Below, one piece after another: positions 1 through 6,747 of a stretch of DNA of 15,716 bases. The stretch comes from Flavobacteriales bacterium (GTDB lineage: Bacteria; Bacteroidota; Bacteroidia; Flavobacteriales_D; Crocinitomicaceae): the NCBI GenBank assembly GCA_947458985.1, contig CANHBA010000031.1:1-15716 (forward strand), read 5' to 3'. Every line of letters begins with the position of its first letter. Positions within the stretch are counted from its first letter, which is position 1. The notes under the pieces are model-generated. The model worked only from the letters and a program-made list of their open reading frames with translations, had not been told where the DNA came from and ran no database searches. Made by a program: the position numbers and the translations under genes.

Positions 1-1
1 G

Positions 2-166
2 ATCAACATGGGCACCGAAAAAGTCGAAACCCTCGACGACAAATGGACCATCGTCACCGCCGACCGCCTGCCAAGTGCCCACTTCGAGCACAACATCGCG
101 GTTGTCGACGGCCAGCCAGTCATCCTCTCCACTTTCGATTACATTTACGAAGCTATAGGGCTTTAA
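2..166 (+). CDS. map: Methionine aminopeptidase type I, C-terminal end (5' truncated by the window)
   Basis: Only the last 54 codons are present, read in frame from base 2 to the TAA at 164-166. The peptide contains WTIVTADRLPSAHFEHNIAV followed by VVDGQPVILSTFDYIYEAIGL, which is the end of type I methionine aminopeptidase. The family removes the initiator Met from nascent proteins in the cytoplasm with a two-metal site. Glu29 of this fragment, in FEHN, matches the last metal-ligand Glu of the family (E235 in E. coli). The other ligands lie outside the window. The stop overlaps the stop of the convergent gene in a shared TTAA at 163-166, and no hairpin terminator separates the two genes. The identification rests on the conserved C-terminal motif. 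Confidence 0.9.
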   Translation: MNMGTEKVETLDDKWTIVTADRLPSAHFEHNIAVVDGQPVILSTFDYIYEAIGL

Positions 167-786
167 GGCCCAACTTCCAAAACACCACTGCAAGTACAAA
201 TGGCCGTATCAGTAGGGCTCGTTCTGCGGTAGTTTACATTCACAACAACTTTTTTTCCGATTTTAACTTTCTGTAAACTGGCGGCAGGTATAACAGCGCC
301 AGAAAAGCAGTACTCTTCATCTCCGATTGCGATTGTTCCGCCGACGACCTCGAACGAAACACCGGTAAAAGGGCAATCTGGCCCGAGACCAACACTAGCG
401 CGCATGCCACTTGATTTAGAGATCCGATCGTTTTGGAGCTGAGCAGCCGGAAAAGCTTTCACATGAAATGTCTGAATAGAGGTGGATGCAATGTTGCCCT
501 TTTCATCGAGGCCATTCATTTTGACGACAACGTTGCGCACTGTGCCATTGACGCGTAGATTGAATCCTACTTGGGTTTGTCCGTGCATATCTGTCCAAGT
601 TGTTTTTTGAGCTGAAGCCCCCTCAATAATGAGGTCTAAGGTTTGTCCGCAGGGAATATTGGGAATGATTTTATTATCGTAGCCCCGATATAAAATTTGC
701 ATTTCTGGTTGTGTAATATTGCCTGTTTGAGCAAATCCAAGATGACAATTCATGAGGATAAATAGCAGTTTGAGATAGTTTTTCAT
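163..786 (-). CDS. Secreted protein resembling the GldM C-terminal domains
   Basis: A 207-residue protein with an N-terminal signal peptide, probably cut in GFA|Q near residue 19. The remainder resembles the two C-terminal periplasmic domains of GldM, the T9SS/gliding motor shaft. ILYRGYDNKIIPNIPCGQ (31-48) matches the GldM pattern of 'VLYVGVDNP(V)' followed by a short beta-sandwich. Residues 109-205 match the last GldM domain: hydrophobic Phe-rich strands (FTGVSFEVVGG), a G-x-x-I segment, then KIGKKVVVNVNYRR. The N-terminal transmembrane helix and the first half of GldM, which contact GldL, are absent, so this is not GldM itself. It lies 4 bases after the 484-residue secreted protein and is almost certainly cotranscribed with it. 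Six Cys residues (46, 138, 160, 197, 199 plus one in the signal peptide) suggest disulfides. The fold assignment is by eye and the function is unknown. Confidence 0.7.
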   Translation of the reverse strand: MKNYLKLLFILMNCHLGFAQTGNITQPEMQILYRGYDNKIIPNIPCGQTLDLIIEGASAQKTTWTDMHGQTQVGFNLRVNGTVRNVVVKMNGLDEKGNIASTSIQTFHVKAFPAAQLQNDRISKSSGMRASVGLGPDCPFTGVSFEVVGGTIAIGDEEYCFSGAVIPAASLQKVKIGKKVVVNVNYRRTSPTDTAICTCSGVLEVGP

Positions 787-790
787 GGCT

Positions 791-2245
791 TTAGTATTGA
801 AGGATTGGATGAATAAGTTGAAGATTTTTTTGAATCCGGTTTAAGGACATTTTTTTGGTTGGTTGTTCTGTAACACTATTCCAGGTTATTTCAGGATTTA
901 AATATTTTTCGAGGCGTTCAATATCCTGATTGATGGTTTTCAACATAGCACCACTAAATTCTTCGTAGTCTCGTGCCATTTGGTAATTGTAACTTAGGAA
1001 AATCTCTTTTTGTGTATCCTGAATGGTATAGAATAAAAGGTCTGTAACATATGCCTTAGGTACATTATAAAGGTCTGTGCCTATTTTGTAATAAAATGCA
1101 GCTTGCACTGGTGGTCCTTCTTTCCAATAGGTTACAACTTGTGGCATTCCCCTTAAGGTATCACCTAAATGAGCTGTTTGCCACCAGCTATCGAGCCATG
1201 TGCTATCTGAATATAGATAATTCGTAAAATCTGGGTATTGCGTGTAGTTTTGGTAGGCTGTTGCGAAATCCGTGTTTGTTTTGACGATATATACGGTGTC
1301 TTCTGTTTCAATGGAATAAAGGTAAAAGAGATCGCCTCGTTGCTGTTCAAGTTGAAGTTCTGTGGTCAGGGAATCTTGCTCAATTGTTTGTTGCAAATGA
1401 CCAATAGATTCAGAATTCGTTACGCCAACAAGTTGCACCCCACTTGATGTAGTGTAGTTCCAGCAATAAGGCTCATTGATTTGATCAAATGTAGTGAGCA
1501 CCGTTGAAAAGTAGTAGTATTCCGATTTGCCTTGTAGCCAGGCCCTGCAAATCTCAGATTCGCTCTGATACAATGCTTGTTTTTTTAATTCTTTATGTAG
1601 CGCTGTACCCGCATCAGCATTCACAAAATGCAAAAACCTGAAGCAGTCATTGTCTTTTAATTGCTCGGCGCGCAGAGATAAGGTAATCAGGTGTCTGCCG
1701 TCTTTTAATTGTCCAATCAAATGAATCCATCTTTCATTTTCTCGATCCTCAATTAACAATGCATCGGTATTCCTTATGTCAAAATAAAATTTAGAGAAAA
1801 TACGCAGCGCACAGTTTTCACAACTGTTATCCCAATAAAGTTGTAAGCTTTGTTTATCAAAGAGCAAAAGATCTTGGTAAATTGGGATGTCCTTCACAGA
1901 GTCTAAAAAAGCATCTAAGGACTGTGTTGTTTTGATGCATATAATTTCTTCGTTGGTTTGTGGCTCGTGGAGCGAAATTCTTTCGGATGTCGTTAACGAA
2001 AGCATTTGTTCTGAGCAAACGCCCAATTGCGTAAGCATGAAATCATCATAAACGCCTTCGTAGCCATTTTGATCTACTAGGTTAGGGATGTAATCGATGT
2101 TGTTCATCAAAACACCGACAAAAGAATTTGGATTACTGTAATCAAAATATGCTGCATTTTCACCTTTATTTTCGATGAGTGCAAATTTTTGAGCAGTTAA
2201 TAAATCTGAATGGAGGGCGAGTAGGATGAGGAGAGTCAAACGCAT
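791..2245 (-). CDS. Secreted protein of unknown function, first gene of a two-gene unit
   Basis: A 484-residue protein that I do not recognise. It starts with a short signal peptide (MRLTLLILLALHSDLLTAQ, cleavage probably TA|Q). The mature part is rich in Tyr, Trp, Gln and acidic residues, has no further transmembrane segment, and has a Lys/Arg-richer tail after about residue 455. It has scattered Cys residues including a CxxC (C142-E-N-C145) and further Cys at 77 and 103, which fits an exported, possibly disulfide-bonded protein. No T9SS C-terminal sorting domain and no lipobox are visible. Its stop is 4 bases before the start of the GldM-like gene, so the two are probably translated from one mRNA and may act together. 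Its base composition is visibly more AT-rich than lpd and purL nearby, which may mean fast evolution or acquisition. The start is the ATG that gives a proper signal peptide. Confidence 0.75.
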   Translation of the reverse strand: MRLTLLILLALHSDLLTAQKFALIENKGENAAYFDYSNPNSFVGVLMNNIDYIPNLVDQNGYEGVYDDFMLTQLGVCSEQMLSLTTSERISLHEPQTNEEIICIKTTQSLDAFLDSVKDIPIYQDLLLFDKQSLQLYWDNSCENCALRIFSKFYFDIRNTDALLIEDRENERWIHLIGQLKDGRHLITLSLRAEQLKDNDCFRFLHFVNADAGTALHKELKKQALYQSESEICRAWLQGKSEYYYFSTVLTTFDQINEPYCWNYTTSSGVQLVGVTNSESIGHLQQTIEQDSLTTELQLEQQRGDLFYLYSIETEDTVYIVKTNTDFATAYQNYTQYPDFTNYLYSDSTWLDSWWQTAHLGDTLRGMPQVVTYWKEGPPVQAAFYYKIGTDLYNVPKAYVTDLLFYTIQDTQKEIFLSYNYQMARDYEEFSGAMLKTINQDIERLEKYLNPEITWNSVTEQPTKKMSLNRIQKNLQLIHPILQY

Positions 2246-2318
2246 CTTTCTGATTTTAGGCTTATGCTAAATAAAGTCGCGTTTATTGATTGGTTACAAA
2301 TTAGGAAAATAGCAGCAC

Positions 2319-2346
2319 AAAAAAAAGCGCCACAAGGGCGCTTTTT
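2319..2346 (-). terminator. Intrinsic terminator after lpd
   Basis: A 10-bp perfect stem: AAAAAGCGCC at 2322-2331 pairs with GGCGCTTTTT at 2337-2346 around a 5-base loop. Read on the minus strand the hairpin is followed by eight T residues (the A run at 2319-2326). It lies 23 bases after the lpd stop and ends lpd transcription before the 484-residue protein gene. The symmetrical A/T flanks mean it could work in both directions, but no + strand transcript is expected here. Confidence 0.85.
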
Positions 2347-2368
2347 CATTTCATTAAGAAATTAGATC

Positions 2369-3760
2369 TTACAAGTGGATCACTTCGCCGTAGGCTGCTG
2401 CTGCGGCTTCCATGATGGCTTCAGACATAGTTGGGTGCGGGTGAACTGTTTTGATGAGTTCTTCGCCGGTTGTTTCTAATTTGCGAACGGCAACGAGTTC
2501 TGCGACCATTTCGGTAACGTTGGCGCCGATCATGTGGCCACCGAGGAGTTCGCCGTATTTGGCGTCGAAAATGAGTTTGACAAAACCGTCTTTGGCACCG
2601 GCAGCACTTGCTTTACCTGATGCAGAGAAAGGGAATTTGCCCACTTTGATTTCGTAGCCAGCTTCTTTGGCTGCTTTTTCGGTCATGCCGACACTTGCCA
2701 CCTCTGGTGAGCAGTAGGTACAACCTGGGATATTGCCGTAGTTGAGTGGCTCTGGGTGGTGTCCTGCGATTTTTTCGACGCAAATGATGCCTTCTGCCGA
2801 AGCGACGTGAGCCAATGCTGGGCCTGGCACTACATCGCCAATAGCGTAATAGCCTGGCAAGTTGGTTTGGTAGTAGTCATTGACCAAAATGCGGCCTTTG
2901 TCTACGACTATTCCGAGTTCTTCTAGGCCGATGTTTTCGATGTTGGTAACAACGCCAGCTGCTGAAAGCACGACATCGCATTCGATTTTTTCTTCGCCTT
3001 TGGCTGTTTTGATGCTCACTACACAACCGCTACCGCTAGTGTCGACAGATTCGACAGAAGCATTGGTAAGGATGTTGATGCCCGCCTTTTTGAAGGATTT
3101 TTCGAGTTGTTTGGAAACGTCTTCGTCTTCGACAGGAACGATGTTAGGAAGGTATTCAACAATGGTAACTTCCGTACCGATTGCATTATAGAAATAAGCA
3201 AACTCAACACCGATGGCACCTGAACCTACAACTACTAATTTTTTAGGTTGGGTAGGGAGGGTCATGGCTTGGCGGTATCCAATGATTTTGGTGCCGTCTT
3301 GTGGTAGGTTAGGGAGTTGACGTGAGCGCGAGCCTGTTGCGATAATAACGCCTTTGGCTGCGGTATAGGTAGTTTTGTTGCCGCTTTCGTCTGTAACTTC
3401 TACAGCTTTGCCTGCTTTAATGACACCGTTGCCTTTGAGGACATCGATTTTGTTTTTCTTCATTAAGAATTGGATGCCGTTAGACATGCCGTTGGCTACA
3501 TCGCGGCTGCGTTTGATCATGGCGCCGAAGTCTGCACTGCTTTCTTTGACGTTGATGCCGTAGTCTGCGGCGTGTTGGAGGTATTCGTAAACATTGGCGC
3601 TCTTGATGAGTGCTTTTGTTGGGATACAGCCCCAATTGAGGCAAACTCCGCCTAAAGATTCTTTTTCTACAATTGCAGTTTTAAGGCCTAACTGAGAGGC
3701 GCGAATGGCGGTGACGTATCCGCCTGGGCCGCTACCCACAACAATGATGTCGTAACTCAT
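2369..3760 (-). CDS. lpd: Dihydrolipoyl dehydrogenase (E3)
   Basis: A 463-residue cytoplasmic FAD enzyme that reoxidises dihydrolipoamide with NAD+. It is the shared E3 subunit of pyruvate, 2-oxoglutarate and branched-chain 2-oxoacid dehydrogenases and of the glycine cleavage system. The FAD-binding GSGPGG is at 9-14. The redox disulfide is C40-x4-C45 in GGVCLNWGCIPTKAL. The NAD-binding Rossmann motif is GSGAIGVEF. The second FAD motif is YAIGDVVPGPALAHVASAEG. The catalytic dyad is His442/Glu447 in HPHPTMSEA near the C-terminus. The length is normal for the family. No E1 or E2 gene is adjacent, so it is a stand-alone E3. It is divergent from purL with its own predicted promoter and ends in an intrinsic terminator, which makes it monocistronic. 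The ATG at 3760 gives the usual MSYDIIVVG start. Confidence 0.97.
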   Translation of the reverse strand: MSYDIIVVGSGPGGYVTAIRASQLGLKTAIVEKESLGGVCLNWGCIPTKALIKSANVYEYLQHAADYGINVKESSADFGAMIKRSRDVANGMSNGIQFLMKKNKIDVLKGNGVIKAGKAVEVTDESGNKTTYTAAKGVIIATGSRSRQLPNLPQDGTKIIGYRQAMTLPTQPKKLVVVGSGAIGVEFAYFYNAIGTEVTIVEYLPNIVPVEDEDVSKQLEKSFKKAGINILTNASVESVDTSGSGCVVSIKTAKGEEKIECDVVLSAAGVVTNIENIGLEELGIVVDKGRILVNDYYQTNLPGYYAIGDVVPGPALAHVASAEGIICVEKIAGHHPEPLNYGNIPGCTYCSPEVASVGMTEKAAKEAGYEIKVGKFPFSASGKASAAGAKDGFVKLIFDAKYGELLGGHMIGANVTEMVAELVAVRKLETTGEELIKTVHPHPTMSEAIMEAAAAAYGEVIHL

Positions 3761-3780
3761 TTTTTGAAAGTTTTAAGTGA

Positions 3781-3788
3781 CAAATTTA
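3781..3788 (-). promoter_or_regulatory. Predicted -7 promoter element of lpd (TAAATTTG)
   Basis: On the minus strand this reads TAAATTTG, an exact match to the Bacteroidota -7 consensus TAnnTTTG, 20 bases upstream of the lpd ATG. That predicts a very short 5' leader of about 15 bases. No clear TTG -33 element is seen at the expected distance. Confidence 0.5.
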
Positions 3789-3797
3789 AGGCGAAAA

Positions 3798-3832
3798 TTT
3801 GAAAGATGCTATCCGATTAATCGTTACTTTTG
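3798..3832 (+). promoter_or_regulatory. Predicted purL promoter (TTTG ... TACTTTTG)
   Basis: TTTG at 3798-3801 and TACTTTTG at 3825-3832 are separated by 23 bases, at the upper end of the spacing accepted for Bacteroidota sigma-70 promoters (TTG / TAnnTTTG). The predicted transcript starts near 3838, which leaves about 15 bases before the ATG at 3854. This places an upstream in-frame TTG at 3830 inside the promoter and so favours the ATG as the purL start. A 10-bp perfect palindrome, CGATTAATCG, lies in the spacer at 3814-3823. Confidence 0.6.
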
Positions 3833-3853
3833 TCTCTGAATTCTCAATACTGT

Positions 3854-6091
3854 ATGGAAACCAATCATCAAAAAGAAGCTACGCTAGAACAAGCCATCGA
3901 TTTAGGCCTCCGCGCCGACGAATTTGAACATGTCAAAGAAATCCTTGGTCGCACTCCAAATTTTACTGAAACAGCCGTTTATTCCGTAATGTGGAGTGAG
4001 CACTGCTCTTATAAAAATTCCATTCTTTGGCTCAAAACGCTGCCCAAAGACGGTCCGCACATGTTGGTGAAGGCCGGTGAAGAAAACGCCGGTTTGGTCG
4101 ATATCGGCGACGGCTTGGGTTGCGTATTTAAAATCGAATCTCACAACCACCCAAGTGCGCTAGAGCCTTACCAAGGCGCAGCAACTGGGGTAGGGGGCAT
4201 CAACCGCGATATCTTTACTATGGGTGCGCGTCCAATTGCACAGCTCAACTCTTTGCGTTTTGGCAACATCGAAGAAGCACGCACCAAATGGTTGGTCAAA
4301 GGTGTTACTAAAGGCATCGGCGACTACGGCAACGCTTTTGGCATTCCAATCGTTGGCGGTGAAGTTTTCTTCGACGAATCCTACAACACCAATCCGTTGG
4401 TCAATGCTTTCTCTGCGGGCATCATCGACACCAAAAAAATCATTTCAGCAACTGCAAAAGGCCCGGGCAATCCTGTGTTTATTGTCGGTTCTGCCACAGG
4501 TAAAGACGGCATCGCTGGTGCTGCATTTGCCTCCAAAGACATCACCGAAGAATCCGCCAACGACCTCCCATCGGTTCAAGTTGGCGATCCTTTCATGGAA
4601 AAACTTCTTTTAGAAGCTACCATGGAGCTCTCTACTACCGACGCCATTGTTGGTATGCAAGACATGGGTGCAGCAGGTATTACCTGTTCAACCTGCGAAA
4701 TGAGCGCAGCGGGCAACGTCGGTATGGAAATCTACCTCGACCGCGTACCAACCCGCCAAGAAAACATGCTTCCTTACGAAATCCTTTTGTCAGAATCTCA
4801 AGAGCGCATGCTCGTGGTGGTTCAAAAAGGCAAAGAACAAGTCGTTAAAGACATCTTCGATAAGTGGGACCTCCACGCCGAAGAAATCGGTCACGTTACC
4901 GACACCGGTCGCATCCGCTATTACATGGATGGCGCTTTGGTCGGAGACGTCCCTGCTGAGTCACTCGTATTAGGAGGAGGCGCGCCACAATACAAGCGCG
5001 AATACACCGAGCCTGCCTATTACCAAGAATACAAGAAATTCCATATTTCGCAAGTTGCAGAGCCAACCGACCTCAAAGCGGTTGCCGACGCCATGTTAGC
5101 TTTGCCAAATATCGCCTCTAAGCGTTGGGTCTACGAACAATACGATTCTATGGTGGGCACCCGCAACATGACTACCAACCGCCCTTCAGATGCAGGCGTA
5201 GTCAATATCAAAGGCACCAATAAGGCCCTCGCCATGACCGTCGACTGCAATTCGCGCTATGTCAACGCCGATCCAGAAATTGGCACCATGATCGCCGTTT
5301 CAGAAGCAGCGCGCAACATCACCTGCGCAGGCGGAAATCCAAGTGCCATTACCAATTGTCTCAATTTCGGCAACCCGTACAACCCAGAGTCCTACTGGCA
5401 GTTTGTTGGCGCCATCAAAGGAATGTCTGCAGCTTGTCTGAAATTCGAAACACCAGTAACAGGGGGGAATGTATCGTTCTATAACCAAACGGTCATGAAT
5501 GGTAAAGAAGTACCTGTTTTCCCGACACCAACCATTGGCATGATCGGTATTGTCCCAGACAAAGACAAGGTCATGACCCTCGATTTCAAACAAAAAGGCG
5601 ACGTTATTTTCCTCATCGGCGACTACACCGAAGACATCTCCTCTTCAGAATACCTTGCTACTTACCACGGTGTCAAAGCATCACCTGCTCCGTATTTTGA
5701 CCTCGAGAAAGAATTTCAAATGCAACAGGCTGTCAAAGGCCTTATTGCCGAAAATCACGTAAACGCTGTTCACGACGTAGCTGATGGCGGTTTGTATGTT
5801 TCCCTCATCGAAATGTCGATGCCTAGAGGTTTAGGTTTTGACATCGTCAGCGATGCCGATATCCGCTTAGATGCCTTCTTATTTGGCGAAGGCCAAGGTC
5901 GTGTTGTGGTAACAGTAACCGAAGAAAACGTCGAAGACTTCGTCGAATACATGGTGGCTACCGGCGTCAATATTACCCTTTTAGGCCATGTGACCAAAGG
6001 TAAACTTCAAATTGACGAACAACATTATGGCTTTATTGCCGAAGCAAAAGACATTTACGACAACGCCTTGGGCGCTCACTTAGAAAACTAA
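3854..6091 (+). CDS. purL: Phosphoribosylformylglycinamidine synthase, small-type PurL subunit
   Basis: A 745-residue cytoplasmic enzyme of purine synthesis that converts FGAR, ATP and ammonia to FGAM. Recognisable segments are WSEHCSYKNS (47-55, His50), KIESHNHPSALEPYQGAATG (His97/His99), IFTMGARPIAQLNSLRFG, GGEVFFDESY, DMGAAGITCSTCEMSAAGN, LSESQERMLVV, TGGNVSFYNQ and VHDVADGGLYVSLIEMS. These give the typical two-repeat AIRS-like layout. The length fits the small form (about 740 residues), which lacks the fused glutaminase and needs separate PurQ and PurS proteins; neither gene is in the window. The start is the ATG at 3854 because the alternative TTG upstream lies in the predicted promoter. 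It leads a packed run with DUF4290, murA and a TlpA-like gene, the next gene beginning 2 bases after its stop. Confidence 0.96.
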   Translation: METNHQKEATLEQAIDLGLRADEFEHVKEILGRTPNFTETAVYSVMWSEHCSYKNSILWLKTLPKDGPHMLVKAGEENAGLVDIGDGLGCVFKIESHNHPSALEPYQGAATGVGGINRDIFTMGARPIAQLNSLRFGNIEEARTKWLVKGVTKGIGDYGNAFGIPIVGGEVFFDESYNTNPLVNAFSAGIIDTKKIISATAKGPGNPVFIVGSATGKDGIAGAAFASKDITEESANDLPSVQVGDPFMEKLLLEATMELSTTDAIVGMQDMGAAGITCSTCEMSAAGNVGMEIYLDRVPTRQENMLPYEILLSESQERMLVVVQKGKEQVVKDIFDKWDLHAEEIGHVTDTGRIRYYMDGALVGDVPAESLVLGGGAPQYKREYTEPAYYQEYKKFHISQVAEPTDLKAVADAMLALPNIASKRWVYEQYDSMVGTRNMTTNRPSDAGVVNIKGTNKALAMTVDCNSRYVNADPEIGTMIAVSEAARNITCAGGNPSAITNCLNFGNPYNPESYWQFVGAIKGMSAACLKFETPVTGGNVSFYNQTVMNGKEVPVFPTPTIGMIGIVPDKDKVMTLDFKQKGDVIFLIGDYTEDISSSEYLATYHGVKASPAPYFDLEKEFQMQQAVKGLIAENHVNAVHDVADGGLYVSLIEMSMPRGLGFDIVSDADIRLDAFLFGEGQGRVVVTVTEENVEDFVEYMVATGVNITLLGHVTKGKLQIDEQHYGFIAEAKDIYDNALGAHLEN

Positions 6092-6093
6092 AC

Positions 6094-6744
6094 ATGGAAT
6101 ACAATACCACGCGTGGTCCGTTAATTTTACCAGAATACGGTAGAAATGTTCAAAACATGATTGCGCATGCCATGGAACTCACCGATCGTGCCGAGCGCAA
6201 CCGTGCTGCTCAGGCCATCATCGAGGTAATGGGGCAACTCAATCCGCATTTACGCGACGTAGAAGACTACCGTCACAAACTCTGGACACACTTATTTGTA
6301 ATGTCTAATTTTGAGTTCGACGTCGATTCTCCCTACGACAAACCAAAGCCAGAGGTGCTCAGTGAGAAACCGCAACGCATGGTGTATCCGTCTAGCAAAA
6401 TCCGCTACGGTCATTACGGCAAATACACACAAACCATTTTAGAGGCGGCAAAAGAGGTCGTTGTACCAGAGGAAAAAGAATTCCTCAAGACCACAATGGC
6501 CAACTTCATGAAAAAACAATTCTTGGCCTACAACAACGATACCGTCGAGAACCACGTCATTGCTCAACAACTCAAAGAACTCTCCAAAGGAGAGCTTGTT
6601 CTAGAAAATCCTGACGATTTAGTGCATACCAATACCCTGCTCAAAACCATGGGTATAGGTCAAAATCAGCAAAAAAATATGCGCTTGAACAAGCAAAAAA
6701 ATAACAACAACAAATACAAAAAGAAAAAATTCATCAAAAAATAA
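6094..6744 (+). CDS. DUF4290 family protein
   Basis: A 216-residue protein with no signal peptide or membrane segment, so probably cytoplasmic. The start (MEYNTTRGPLILPEYGRN) and the segment NPHLRDVEDYRHKLWTHLF are characteristic of DUF4290, a family of unknown function largely confined to Bacteroidota and, from memory, often found next to murA as here. Residues 1-190 look helical and globular. The last 25 residues are a low-complexity Gln/Asn/Lys tail (NKQKNNNNKYKKKKFIKK), strongly basic and probably disordered, which could bind nucleic acid or membrane; that is inference. It starts 2 bases after the purL stop and ends 3 bases before murA. The DNA encoding the tail is very A-rich and also forms the upstream region of the murA start. 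Confidence 0.9.
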   Translation: MEYNTTRGPLILPEYGRNVQNMIAHAMELTDRAERNRAAQAIIEVMGQLNPHLRDVEDYRHKLWTHLFVMSNFEFDVDSPYDKPKPEVLSEKPQRMVYPSSKIRYGHYGKYTQTILEAAKEVVVPEEKEFLKTTMANFMKKQFLAYNNDTVENHVIAQQLKELSKGELVLENPDDLVHTNTLLKTMGIGQNQQKNMRLNKQKNNNNKYKKKKFIKK

Positions 6745-6747
6745 GGC

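Noticed and set aside
43..276. A 77-codon open frame on the + strand, rich in Arg and His.
   Set aside because: It overlaps the map C-terminus and the GldM-like gene in other frames and its composition is that of a shadow frame.
2246..2318. A promoter for the 484-residue protein gene (CTAATTTG on the minus strand).
   Set aside because: It is one base short of TAnnTTTG and has no -33 element, so it is not strong enough to list as a feature.
3830..3853. An in-frame TTG start adding 8 residues to PurL.
   Set aside because: The TTG lies inside the predicted -7 promoter element and the added residues are not part of the family; the ATG at 3854 fits better.
4971..4985. A perfect Shine-Dalgarno-like AGGAGG inside purL.
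   Set aside because: It encodes the GGG of LVLGGGAPQ, no start codon or separate reading frame follows, and Shine-Dalgarno use is weak in this lineage.
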